A program made the position numbers and the translations under genes. Below are positions 1 to 8,801 of a stretch of DNA of 64,000 nucleotides, one piece after another (the first letter of the stretch is position 1; every line of letters begins with the position of its first letter). The stretch comes from Lederbergia galactosidilytica (GTDB taxonomy: Bacteria > Bacillota > Bacilli > Bacillales > Bacillaceae_C). The notes under the pieces were generated by a model. The model was not told the origin of the DNA, did no database searches, and worked only from the letters and a program-made list of their open reading frames with translations. Location: the NCBI RefSeq assembly GCF_017873565.1, contig NZ_JAGGKH010000019.1, forward strand, positions 1 through 64,000, in the 5' to 3' direction.

Positions 1-342
1 CGTGTTTGTCAAGAGCGATTGCGGTAGCTTACCACCACATTTAGACCGTAGAGCTACGTTTAGGCTTTTGTTTTCATAGAATTTTTGACACTACCACTAT
101 AAAACTCTAATATGCACTATTATAGGGGTTCACAAGCTATTTCGGCAAGTCTTATGAAGAAATAGCATAGATTAATTTTCATGAATATGACTTTATTTCC
201 AGATTGTAATTTCAATCATTCCCGGGGAGTAGATTAATCTAGGCCGAGCATATTTATACTTTTTATTGAAAAGTTATTTATGTAACCTTGAATATCGTTA
301 AACCATATTCTCAAACACCCGTAGATTTCCCATAAGTAAAAA
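1..342. other. left-edge non-coding stretch
   Basis: I see no convincing gene here. The first 79 bases are open in one forward frame that ends at a TAG, and are also open in one reverse frame, so the tail of an unidentified gene or element cut by the window edge is possible. The rest is AT-rich with stops in all frames. Confidence 0.4.
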
Positions 343-377
343 AATGTAGACAAAGTGAAATCCGCTTTGTCTACACG
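343..377 (-). terminator. Rho-independent terminator
   Basis: An 11-bp perfect stem (TGTAGACAAAG at 345-355 with its complement at 365-375) is followed on the minus strand by a run of seven T. It lies just after the stop of the minus-strand lipoprotein gene. Confidence 0.85.
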
Positions 378-392
378 TGAAAGAAATCCCTT

Positions 393-938
393 TTAATTTC
401 CTTGGATGTATTTCGCCCGTGCCTCTATGAATATCTTACTTAGAAATTTCTCTGAATCATCCGTATCATTCTCTTGATAGACTTGAACTTCCCCTTCCTT
501 TACGGGGACTTTTCCCTGGGTAACACCTCGAATCGCGTATAAGCCGTCTTGTTCCGGTGACAAGAAGAGTAGATATTGCTCACCTTCATTCATATTTTTA
601 TACCCATTATAACTAATTTGCTTTGTTCCATCAGAAAAGGAATGTTCCATAATCGGAATCGTATTTTCTTCTTTTATTTTCGCATTAGCCTGCTCATTTT
701 TCATCACTTTATCGATTTTGAAATTTGCAGTTGTAATATCTCCATCCTCTGTCCGAGAAATATTTGGCTTCTCCTCACTTTTCTTTGTCCCAAGAACGAT
801 AATCTCCGTAGCTGCATCAAGATCAACAAACGAATCAAAACCTTCTGCTTTCCCAGAAATAATTTGGACTTTTGAACAAGCGACTAATAATAGCAGACAG
901 ATAATCGAAGACAATGCAATTAATGAAAACCTTTTCAA
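393..938 (-). CDS. small secreted lipoprotein of unknown function
   Basis: The 181-residue product starts with a basic n-region, a hydrophobic stretch and the lipobox L-V-A-C at residues 19-22, so it is probably exported and lipid-anchored on the outer face of the membrane. The mature part is charged, has no cysteine and shows no motif I recognise. The start is supported by AAAGG about 9 bases upstream. The gene follows the broken metzincin protease remnant by 12 bases in the same direction, so the two were probably one operon (protease plus lipoprotein). A strong terminator follows. Function is unknown. Confidence 0.7.
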   Translation of the reverse strand: MKRFSLIALSSIICLLLLVACSKVQIISGKAEGFDSFVDLDAATEIIVLGTKKSEEKPNISRTEDGDITTANFKIDKVMKNEQANAKIKEENTIPIMEHSFSDGTKQISYNGYKNMNEGEQYLLFLSPEQDGLYAIRGVTQGKVPVKEGEVQVYQENDTDDSEKFLSKIFIEARAKYIQGN

Positions 939-950
939 TTCCTTTCACCT

Positions 951-1537
951 CTATTTATATTTTGCCTTTAATCCATTATAATCATCTTGTAATAGATAGT
1001 CCTTTTTGTTAAAGCCTGTTGCACGCATTACAGAAATTGAGTTATTTGCTTTTTGAGTATGACTTAATCCCGCTTCATGCCTACCTCATGAAGAATCGTT
1101 TCGCGCTTTTCGATTCCACCTAACTCGTCAGTCCACTTCTTATATACAACGATATGTCCAAGCCCTTGGCTAACCGCATAGATGTTACCGTTGTAACTAT
1201 TTTTATAATGGACTCTAATATTACCACTACCTCTATTGGTTGTTTGTTTACTAATATTTATCTCAGGTGCAGCCCCTATTCTTATTACTCCCGTTTGTAC
1301 ATTAGAAGTTTGTCTGCTTAAATATTCTTGACACCTACCACTCGATAAATTTCAAGTTCCCTTTATAAAATGAGCGCCAATCTATATAACGCTTAATTTG
1401 AGTTTCACACCTTATAACAACGCGATATTTATTCTTTTTAAATGCCATTCCACATAAGCGTTAAATTTTGACATGATTAGGGTATTTACATTAAATCCAC
1501 CGAAAGAAAAACTGTATTCATTCCAACTATTTTCCGA
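951..1537 (-). pseudogene. frameshifted metzincin (matrixin-like) protease remnant
   Basis: Minus-strand translation in pieces gives a coherent protein interrupted by at least three frame changes: near 1436-1441 (A run), near 1330-1345, and at about 1078-1081. Across the last break the reading is HEVG then, one base out of register, HEAGLSH, which rebuilds the HExGHxxGxxH zinc motif of metzincins. About 15 residues later comes SVM, fitting the Met-turn. It ends at a TAG at 951-953. The upstream limit is uncertain: the first open frame reaches 1537, and an ATG lies at 1474. It is probably a dead gene, unless the missing bases are sequencing errors. Confidence 0.65.
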
Positions 1538-1757
1538 TTATTCCTTATCTATATTCCTTCCTACTGTGACTAAAAAGCCCGACGAACTTTTTCATTGGCT
1601 GCGGATTTAAGAACCTATTTTTTGACGACAAAACGATGTCGCTTTGTGATTTGCGGCCTCCATACCGAAGACACTAAAAGTAGGCAGAGATATGGTGGCA
1701 TTTCCATCCCTTCCCTTCAAACTCCTGCACGGATAACATGGGATCTAGCTCCAAAGA
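1538..1757. other. intergenic, no gene seen
   Basis: A stretch that looks richer in G+C than its flanks. A short forward frame exists but has no ribosome site and no recognisable product. It may be debris of an insertion. Confidence 0.3.
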
Positions 1758-2135
1758 TTAGTTTCCTTCATAAAAAATGAGTTTATTTCCAAATGGATCA
1801 TGGACAGTGAATTCCATTGTACCCCAAGGTGATCTCTCTAGCCCTGGGCGAGCATAAGTATAATTCTTTGCTAAAAGCTGTTGCTGGAATTCCTTGATCT
1901 GGTGTACCCTTATTCTTAAAGTAGTTCCAGGTGAAGCATCCCCATGATGTTCTGACAAATGAAGGATACAACCTTGTTGAGAAACTTGCATGTACATGGG
2001 GGAATTTTCGTCGAATTGATGCTTCCAATCAAGATTAAAATCTAAAAAATCTAAATAAAATTCTTTTAATTTCTGTCTATCAAAAACTCTTAAAATAGGA
2101 ATTATCTCATTTGTAAGTGAATGTACCTGTTCCAT
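1758..2135 (-). CDS. VOC (glyoxalase/bleomycin-resistance fold) family protein
   Basis: This 125-residue protein has the layout of a single VOC module pair: an N-terminal strand plus helix (IPILRVFDRQKLKEFYLDFL), a central Leu-His-Leu strand, and a C-terminal DPFGNKLIFYE strand typical of the fold. The reaction is not evident; relatives include glyoxalase-like and bleomycin-binding proteins that act as dimers with a metal or ligand in the cleft. I chose the ATG at 2135 because AAGGAGT lies 9 bases upstream; a longer open frame upstream lacks a ribosome site. It is a single gene between two broken ones. Confidence 0.8.
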   Translation of the reverse strand: MEQVHSLTNEIIPILRVFDRQKLKEFYLDFLDFNLDWKHQFDENSPMYMQVSQQGCILHLSEHHGDASPGTTLRIRVHQIKEFQQQLLAKNYTYARPGLERSPWGTMEFTVHDPFGNKLIFYEGN

Positions 2136-2252
2136 TTTTCTATAGACTCCTTTCGTTACTACTCTAGGTATGGCCAAAATATTGCTTTTATTTTAAAAAT
2201 ATATATAATAATATTGTTCTTATTTTTCTATTATGCTGGGGGTTTATTTTTA

Positions 2253-2461
2253 ATGAAGAACAAAGTTGTAGCAGGATTACTTGGTATCTTCCTAGGTGGT
2301 TTCGGTGTTCATAAATTCTCCTTGGACAAATTGGACTAGGGGTTGTTTACCTTCTATTTTGTTGGACCACTATTCCAGGAATTATTGGTTTTATTGAAGG
2401 GATCATTTATATCGCAACAAGCGATGAAAACTTTGATAAAAAATACAATAACGCCGCTTAA
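2253..2461 (+). pseudogene. TM2-domain membrane protein, broken by a 1-base deletion
   Basis: The first 22 residues (MKNKVVAGLLGIFLGGFGVHKF) match the start of TM2 proteins. A frame change at about 2316-2322 then gives a premature TAG. In the next frame the expected second half reads on: LGQIGLGVVYLLFCWTTIPG, then a second hydrophobic segment and a charged tail ending at TAA 2459-2461. Restoring one base (a Tyr codon TAC where only TCC-type sequence remains) would give a normal protein of about 69 residues. A GGGGG ribosome site precedes the ATG and a terminator follows, so expression signals are intact. Confidence 0.8.
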
Positions 2462-2467
2462 AAAATC

Positions 2468-2494
2468 GCAGGGGGAGTATCCCCTGCATTTTTA
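2468..2494 (+). terminator. Rho-independent terminator
   Basis: Stem GCAGGGG (2468-2474) with CCCCTGC (2481-2487), followed by a T run. It closes the TM2 gene. Confidence 0.8.
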
Positions 2495-2564
2495 TTGAAA
2501 AGAAAGTCAATCATTTTTTCTTTATTAATATCAATCTCTGAAAAGCAATCCAGATAATCCATTT

Positions 2565-4355
2565 TTAAGAACCTACTTCTTCACGGAGCTGGCTATGGAA
2601 TAAGTCGTAATAGAAACCATGTTGTTGCAGTAAAGTTGTGTGTGTTCCCTTTTCGATTATTTGCCCCTGGTTTAATACCAAAATTTGATCAGCATTTTGG
2701 ATTGTATTCAATCTATGCGCAATTACAACACTTGTTCTTCCCTCCATCAATCGCGATAGCGCTTCTTGAATCTTCATTTCCGTAATCGTATCAATATTGC
2801 TTGTAGCCTCATCTAAAATAAGTAAAGAAGGATTAGAAAGCATCGCCCTTGCAATTGATAAGAGTTGTCTTTGCCCTTGACTAATCCCACTACCATCCTG
2901 TTTGAGAATGGTATCATATTGATTTGGTAGTTTTGTTATGAAAGAATGGGCATTTGCCATTTTTGCTGCCTCTTCCACTTCCTTATCAGATGAATCAAGT
3001 TTTCCATAGCGAATATTTTCCCGAATTGTCCCTTGAAATAGATAGGCATCCTGTAAAACAAATCCCATATGACTTCGTAGATTATTTCTTTGAATGGTGT
3101 GGATATCCATACCATCAACCAATATCGTCCCACTACTTGCTTCATAGAAACGGGCAAGAAGGTTAATAATCGTCGTCTTTCCTGCTCCCGTGGGGCCAAC
3201 AAGAGCAACTGTCTCACCTGGTTTAACTTGGAAGTTTATTTGGTAAATTGTTTGATTTTGCTCTTCTTGATCATATGAGAAAGACACATTCTTAAACTCG
3301 ATTGCTCCATTAATATGGTCAATTTTTCGGCTTGATTTCTGATCTTTTTCTTCTTCTTCGTCCAGTATTTCAAACACTCTTTCTGCTCCAGCAACAGCTG
3401 AAAGTAATGTATTAAATTGATTGGCTAGTTCGTTTAAAGGACGAGTGAACTGACGTGAATATTCTGTAAAGACAACGATTGTTCCGATGCTTACATAGCC
3501 TTTTAAAGCCAAAATTCCGCCTGCACCTGCAATCACTGCAAAATTTAAATTATTCAACATGTTCATTAGCTTGGGAATAAAGCCAGAGTATACTTGGGCC
3601 CAATAACCTGCGTTTCTTAACTTTTCATTTTTCTCCATAAATTCACTGATTATCTTTTCCTCTTGAGAAAAAGTTTTCACGATTGTTTGCCCAGCAATCG
3701 TTTCTTGAATAAATCCATTTAAATCGCCAAGATGCTTTTGTTGTTCTTTAAACAACCTGCCTGTACGATTTGTGATCCATTTCATTCCAAAATACATGAT
3801 TGGAACGACAAACATTGTGATTAAAGTTAGTAATGGACTTAATATTAACATGACCGTAATAGTGCCCACAAGCGTAATGATACTAGAAGAAAGCTGAATA
3901 ACGGAGGTATTTAACGTTTGGCTGACATTGTCAATATCATTTGTCAAACGACTCATTAATTCTCCATGTTGACGTTTATCAAAAAACTTAATTGGTAATT
4001 TGTGAAGTCGGTTAAAAAGCTGTTTTCGCATTGTAAAGACTGTTTTCTGACCTATACCAATCATCCAATAACTTTGCATAAAGCTTGTAAGCGAAAAGAA
4101 AAAATAGACAAAAGCAATCATAACAAGAATAAAAATTAATGTATGTCCATTGTTTTCAGCAATATACTTATCGATAGTTTTACCAATTAAAAATGGTCCT
4201 AACAAGCCAAGCGAAGAACTCGCTAAAACTGTGAACAGTACGAGGATTAATTGGCCTCGATAAACATCGAGATATCGCCAAATGCGTAATAAAGTTCTTT
4301 TCCAATTTCTTACTTTTTCCACCTTCATTGGTTGCCCTATCTTCTTATTAGACAT
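2565..4355 (-). CDS. yfiC: ABC exporter half-transporter, catalytically complete subunit
   Basis: A type IV ABC exporter half: about six membrane segments in residues 35-310, then a nucleotide-binding domain. Walker A GPTGAGKTT lies at about 387-395, signature ISQGQ at about 491-495, Walker B LLILDE at about 511-516 with the catalytic Glu, and the switch His (IAHR) near 547. It starts 8 bases inside the end of the upstream ABC gene, so the pair is translationally coupled and probably forms a heterodimer. Its signature is degenerate while its Walker B/His are intact, the mirror of its partner. Length and order resemble B. subtilis YfiB/YfiC. Substrate unknown; multidrug or lipid-like compounds are usual for the family. 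Confidence 0.85.
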   Translation of the reverse strand: MSNKKIGQPMKVEKVRNWKRTLLRIWRYLDVYRGQLILVLFTVLASSSLGLLGPFLIGKTIDKYIAENNGHTLIFILVMIAFVYFFFSLTSFMQSYWMIGIGQKTVFTMRKQLFNRLHKLPIKFFDKRQHGELMSRLTNDIDNVSQTLNTSVIQLSSSIITLVGTITVMLILSPLLTLITMFVVPIMYFGMKWITNRTGRLFKEQQKHLGDLNGFIQETIAGQTIVKTFSQEEKIISEFMEKNEKLRNAGYWAQVYSGFIPKLMNMLNNLNFAVIAGAGGILALKGYVSIGTIVVFTEYSRQFTRPLNELANQFNTLLSAVAGAERVFEILDEEEEKDQKSSRKIDHINGAIEFKNVSFSYDQEEQNQTIYQINFQVKPGETVALVGPTGAGKTTIINLLARFYEASSGTILVDGMDIHTIQRNNLRSHMGFVLQDAYLFQGTIRENIRYGKLDSSDKEVEEAAKMANAHSFITKLPNQYDTILKQDGSGISQGQRQLLSIARAMLSNPSLLILDEATSNIDTITEMKIQEALSRLMEGRTSVVIAHRLNTIQNADQILVLNQGQIIEKGTHTTLLQQHGFYYDLFHSQLREEVGS

Positions 4356-6078
4356 CTGCTAACCCTCCCTTAGTAAATTGAGACTGATAGATCTTTTGAT
4401 AAAGGGGGGAAGTCCTTAATAAAGTTTCGTGATTCCCGCATGCTACTAAATTTCCCTCTTCCAATAAAAGAATTTGGTCAGTTTTCATAGCAGTTGTAAT
4501 TTTTTGCGTAATAATAAAAATAGTAGAGTCATACTTTTCTAAGGCATCTAATAGCTTTGCTTCCGTCTTCATATCAAGAGCACTTGTACTATCATCTAAG
4601 AATAATAGCTTTGGCGTGCGAACGAGGGCTCTAGCTATTGAAAGTCTTTGTTTTTGTCCCCCGGATAAATTAACCCCTTTCTGTCCTACTTTTGTTTGAA
4701 ACCCTTTAGGTAATTCCTGAATTGTTTTGTATATCTGTGCATCCTTAGTACTCTCTAAAATTTCTTCGGCAGATGCCCCCTCTTTCCCCCAGGCAATATT
4801 GCTTTCAACTGAACCAGTAAATAAAATAGATTCCTGTGGCACAAAACCGATTTGTTTCCTAAGTGATTGTAAGGTCATATTCCGAATATCTTGACCATCA
4901 ATCATTATAATGCCCTCATTTACATCATAAAGTCTTGGTATTAGCTGAAAGAGTGTTGATTTCCCTGCCCCTGTTGCTCCCATAACAGCAATCGTTTCCC
5001 CTGCGTTTGCTGTGAAGGATATATTTTGCAGTACATAATGGTCAGTTCCAGGATATTTAAAATTAACATCCTGAAATTCTACTCTTCCCGTTTGTATCCT
5101 TTTATCTGAAAGTGCCGATACATCATCTTCCAAATCAATAGGTGTTCTTAGAACTTCCGTAATTCGTTGAGAAGAAGCAGTCCCGCGAGAGAATGCCATA
5201 ATAATCCAAGATAGCATGGATAAAGCCATAGTAATTCGAAAACCATAGTTGACGATTGCAACAACTTCCCCTACATTAACTCTTGCTTGATGGACATCTG
5301 CTGCTGCAAACCATAGGATAAATAATATTGCTAGATTCATAAAAAATAATAAAAGCGGTCCTAGTAACTCCACTAATCTAAGCGATTTCACTGTTTGTTC
5401 TCTTAAATCTTTGTTAGCTTTACCAAAACGATTTTCTTCAAAATTCTTTCTAATAAATGCCTTAATCAGACGGATCGACGTTAAATTCTCTTGCATCACA
5501 TTATTGACCTTATCCAACTTATCTTGTACGAATCGGAATAACTGACCTGTTTTTTTCATCATCCAAATTAGGACAAGCAGTAAAATCGGAATTGGCAGGA
5601 CTAAAATAAGGGCCAACTTTACATTAACAAGAAAAGCCATCGTTACCCCACCAATGATCAATAACGGCGTGCGCAATGCAACTCGCAAACTCATGAACAA
5701 TGTATTCTGAATTTGAGTAATATCATTGGTTAGGCGGGTGATAAGCGAAGAGGTTTGAAACTGAGCTAAATTATTAAATGAAAATGATTGCACTTTTTTA
5801 AATACGGCAGAACGAACATCAAAGCCAAAGCCCTGACTGGCATGGGCAGAAAAATAAGAGTTCGTTATGCCAGCAATAAACCCAAGTAGGGACATTCCAA
5901 CCATGATTCCCCCCCACTTCATTACAGCATTTAAATCTTGCTTTAAAATACCTTCATCAATTATATTTGCCATAAACATGGGATGCCATAATTCTACCGC
6001 TAGTTCCACAAGCATTAGCATCCAAGCTATGGTCATTGCCCAACGATATGGTTTTAAATATGAGATCACTTTCTCCAT
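4348..6078 (-). CDS. yfiB: ABC exporter half-transporter with degenerate ATP site
   Basis: 576 residues: six predicted membrane segments, then an ATPase domain with Walker A GATGAGKST at about 367-375 and a canonical LSGGQ at about 471-475. Walker B ends in Asp-Asp (LLFLDD, about 491-496) instead of Asp-Glu, and the switch His is replaced by Gln (IITQK, about 524). Such losses are the hallmark of the inactive-site subunit in asymmetric heterodimeric exporters. It is first in a two-gene operon and overlaps the second gene by 8 bases. Confidence 0.85.
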   Translation of the reverse strand: MEKVISYLKPYRWAMTIAWMLMLVELAVELWHPMFMANIIDEGILKQDLNAVMKWGGIMVGMSLLGFIAGITNSYFSAHASQGFGFDVRSAVFKKVQSFSFNNLAQFQTSSLITRLTNDITQIQNTLFMSLRVALRTPLLIIGGVTMAFLVNVKLALILVLPIPILLLVLIWMMKKTGQLFRFVQDKLDKVNNVMQENLTSIRLIKAFIRKNFEENRFGKANKDLREQTVKSLRLVELLGPLLLFFMNLAILFILWFAAADVHQARVNVGEVVAIVNYGFRITMALSMLSWIIMAFSRGTASSQRITEVLRTPIDLEDDVSALSDKRIQTGRVEFQDVNFKYPGTDHYVLQNISFTANAGETIAVMGATGAGKSTLFQLIPRLYDVNEGIIMIDGQDIRNMTLQSLRKQIGFVPQESILFTGSVESNIAWGKEGASAEEILESTKDAQIYKTIQELPKGFQTKVGQKGVNLSGGQKQRLSIARALVRTPKLLFLDDSTSALDMKTEAKLLDALEKYDSTIFIITQKITTAMKTDQILLLEEGNLVACGNHETLLRTSPLYQKIYQSQFTKGGLADV

Positions 6079-6267
6079 TTATATTCCCCCAGATCATTCG
6101 TAAATCTAAATATATTTTTATTACCTAATCTTAAAGTAAAAAGCAGAAAATGTCATCCAATCATGCTGATTTTTCAAAATCTTAGTAAAATACAATAGTT
6201 ATGGAAGAATTCCGTCAAGTATGTTTAAATAAAATGATTAACTATGTTTTGAAGGGAAATATATGCA

Positions 6268-6789
6268 ATGAAGAATTTAGAAAGAGCGACGTTTGCAGGT
6301 GGATGTTTTTGGTGTATGGTTAAACCATTTGATCAATGGGACGGGATCGATCGTGTTGTATCTGGATATTCCGGAGGCATATTAGCAAATCCAACCTATG
6401 AAGATGTAAAATCAGGGAAAACAGGCCATTATGAAGTTGTGCAAATCACTTTTGATCCAAAACAAATGCCTTATGAAAAATTATTAGAAATCTATTGGCA
6501 ACAAATTGACCCAACAGATGCAGGCGGGCAATTTCATGATCGTGGTGATTCCTACCGCACAGTCATATTTTACCATAATGAAGCACAAAAAATCGCCGCT
6601 GAAAAATCAAAAGAAAAATTGGCCGCTAGTGGCAAATTCAAGAAACCGATCATCACTGAGATTAAACCAGCAGAAACATTTTACCCTGCTGAAGATTTTC
6701 ACCAAGACTTTTATAAAAAAAACGAAGCGGACTATTTAGCTGACAGAGCAAAATCAGGGCGGGATCAATTTATACAAAAACACTGGTAA
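6268..6789 (+). CDS. msrA: peptide methionine-S-sulfoxide reductase MsrA
   Basis: A cytoplasmic repair enzyme that reduces the S-epimer of methionine sulfoxide in proteins using thioredoxin. The catalytic motif GGCFWC is at residues 11-16 (Cys13 nucleophile, Cys16). The family signature GYSGG follows, and [17 protein letters not shown] is the conserved substrate-binding block. The length of 173 is normal for a single-domain MsrA. The ATG follows GAAGGGAAA. No msrB is adjacent, unlike in many Bacillus genomes. The gene is monocistronic and convergent with the Rieske oxidoreductase gene. Confidence 0.95.
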   Translation: MKNLERATFAGGCFWCMVKPFDQWDGIDRVVSGYSGGILANPTYEDVKSGKTGHYEVVQITFDPKQMPYEKLLEIYWQQIDPTDAGGQFHDRGDSYRTVIFYHNEAQKIAAEKSKEKLAASGKFKKPIITEIKPAETFYPAEDFHQDFYKKNEADYLADRAKSGRDQFIQKHW

Positions 6790-6790
6790 T

Positions 6791-6842
6791 GGGGACAGTC
6801 CCCCACCACGGTAACGCGGTAATGCGATGGGGGACTGTCCTT
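6791..6842. repeat. long palindromic GGACAGTCCCCCA hairpin
   Basis: Two perfect 13-base arms (6793-6805 and 6828-6840) flank a 22-base loop between two convergent genes. There is little T tract on either side, so it is not a textbook terminator. From memory, similar GGGGACAGTCCCC palindromes recur in Bacillaceae intergenic regions, so this is probably a dispersed REP-like element that may double as a transcription barrier. Confidence 0.6.
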
Positions 6843-8399
6843 TCAAGAAGTTGTATAATCAATTTGATCATCGTCAAGTAGCTTTAATGGTCTTTCTGCT
6901 GGTCCTTCTAATACTTCCCCTGTATAGGTAAAGCGTGAACCGTGGCATGGGCAATCCCATGTTTTGTCCCCACTGTTCCAATTTACTTCACAGCCCATAT
7001 GGGTACAGGTTGTGTCGATGATAAAAAGTTGACCTTCCTCAGTCTTATAGGCACCAGCACGTTTCCCTTTAATGGAAATAGCCGCACCTTCTCCTGCTTT
7101 TATATCTTTTAATTCTTTGTCGGGAACTTCTAATTTTCCCGTAATGAGGTGTGAGGCAACGTTTAAATTTTCCTTAATAAATTTTTTCACACTCGGATTC
7201 GCCTTGAATCTCGCGGGTGCAAATAATTCTTTATAAGGATTGTCCTTTTCTATAATCAAATCACTGATTAATTGGGCAGCAACATGACTGTTGGTCATTC
7301 CCCATTTCCGATAGCCTGTGGCTACAAAAACACGACTACCTGCAGATAATTCACCAATATAGGGTAATTTATCTGGAGTAACAAGATCTTGTGTAGACCA
7401 TCTGTAGTCAATTTTTTCAATACCGAATTCTTCCAATGCAAATTTTTCTAACGCTTTATAATGATCTATTTCATTTCCCCCTTGTCCAGCCTTATGGCCG
7501 TCCCCGCCAATTAATAGCATTTGCTCCCCGTCGATTGTCACAGGACGAATGGAACGTGTTGGCTGCTCTGCATTAATATACATCCCTATTGTAACAGGCT
7601 TCAGTGGCTTTCCAGCAATCACATAAGAACGCTCTGGGTAGAGACGGGAAAAATATCCTCTGTTATCGTGAAAAGGAAAATGAGAAGCGGAAACAACGTA
7701 ATCTGCTTCAACACGTTTTCCATTTTTAAAACGTATGGTAGGTGGAGAACCTTCTTCCATTTGGGTGGCAACAGAATTTTCATATATTTGTACACCGAGG
7801 TTCTCTAGTTGCTCAACCATTTTCACTAAGTAGTGAAGAGGATGAAAATGTCCTTGATTTTTCATAACGATGGCGCTTTTATGTGGTAAATCGATCGAGA
7901 GTCGGTCTATTAATCCGCCCTCAATCCCCAATTTTTGATATGCCTCTGCTTCTTTCTTAATTTCGCCAATATAACTCTCGGTATTGGTATATATATAGGC
8001 ATCCGTCTTTTGGAATTCGCATTCAATATTGTATTCCCTGATCCATTTCTCGATTTGCTTTTTTGCATTTTGGTTGGCTTGATAATATAGTCTAGCTTTA
8101 TTTTCTCCAAAATGCTGAATCAATTCATTATAGATTAAACCATGTTGGGAAGTGACTTTCGCCGTTGTATGCCCTGTTGTTCCCTTAAATAGGGAATCTG
8201 CTTCTAATAAAGCAACTTGTAATCCCTCTTTTGCTAATTTAAAAGCCGTAGTAATCCCTGTGATCCCTCCTCCAATGATGGCCACTTCTACTTTTAAATC
8301 ATCCTCAAGGGAAGGAAATTTATGTACTTTTGTGGAATGAATCCACCATGACTCTGGGGATGCCGGAGACGTTCTATCGCTATTATGACTTTGCTTCAT
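6843..8399 (-). CDS. yhfW: FAD-dependent oxidoreductase with C-terminal Rieske domain (YhfW-like)
   Basis: 518 residues. The N-terminal GGGITG at residues 43-48 and the following helix form a DadA/glycine-oxidase-type FAD-binding Rossmann fold; the middle carries the substrate part of that family. The last 90 residues form a Rieske [2Fe-2S] domain with CTHMGC and CPCHG supplying the two Cys and two His ligands. B. subtilis YhfW has the same two-domain plan. The substrate is unknown; electrons would pass between flavin and cluster within one chain. Single gene; no signal peptide, so cytoplasmic. Confidence 0.85.
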   Translation of the reverse strand: MKQSHNSDRTSPASPESWWIHSTKVHKFPSLEDDLKVEVAIIGGGITGITTAFKLAKEGLQVALLEADSLFKGTTGHTTAKVTSQHGLIYNELIQHFGENKARLYYQANQNAKKQIEKWIREYNIECEFQKTDAYIYTNTESYIGEIKKEAEAYQKLGIEGGLIDRLSIDLPHKSAIVMKNQGHFHPLHYLVKMVEQLENLGVQIYENSVATQMEEGSPPTIRFKNGKRVEADYVVSASHFPFHDNRGYFSRLYPERSYVIAGKPLKPVTIGMYINAEQPTRSIRPVTIDGEQMLLIGGDGHKAGQGGNEIDHYKALEKFALEEFGIEKIDYRWSTQDLVTPDKLPYIGELSAGSRVFVATGYRKWGMTNSHVAAQLISDLIIEKDNPYKELFAPARFKANPSVKKFIKENLNVASHLITGKLEVPDKELKDIKAGEGAAISIKGKRAGAYKTEEGQLFIIDTTCTHMGCEVNWNSGDKTWDCPCHGSRFTYTGEVLEGPAERPLKLLDDDQIDYTTS

Positions 8400-8516
8400 T
8401 ATTGAATCCTCCTTCGATTTCCTATTAATTGATATTCCCTCAAAATCATATTTTATGTAAAGTTATGAATTTAAAGTGAAAAGGATTGCCTTTTTACAAA
8501 GACAACCCCCTTTACA

Positions 8517-8699
8517 TTAACTGATAACAGGTAGCACTCTTACTTCTTTTTCCATTTCCGATTTACAAATCGGACAAATCGTTTTTTCTTCATTAGAAAA
8601 GGCATCCCTCATCCAACATGAGCATTCTTCATTCGTACATGACCAAACAATTGTTTCTTTCTCTGGAATAGGTTCCTTAGGTCCCCTTCGATAAGCCAT
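8517..8699 (-). CDS. YdjO-like cold-inducible zinc-ribbon protein
   Basis: A 60-residue protein with paired cysteines in the order CTNEEC, C, then CPIC, consistent with a small zinc ribbon. The opening MAYRRGPKEPIPE and the W-x-C spacing match the YdjO family, named for a cold-inducible B. subtilis protein of unknown function. I use the ATG at 8699 because AAAGGGGAT lies 7 bases upstream; an in-frame extension upstream lacks a ribosome site. Confidence 0.7.
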   Translation of the reverse strand: MAYRRGPKEPIPEKETIVWSCTNEECSCWMRDAFSNEEKTICPICKSEMEKEVRVLPVIS

Positions 8700-8801
8700 G
8701 GCAAGATCCCCTTTCACATTTATAATTTTATTATACGCCAATAAGATCAATAAACCAAATCACCATGTAAATCATTATTCAGGTAAATATAAGTCTCTCG
8801 A

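Noticed and set aside
1595-1780. 61-codon forward frame
   Set aside because: No ribosome site; it overlaps the end of the VOC gene on the other strand; nothing recognisable in the product.
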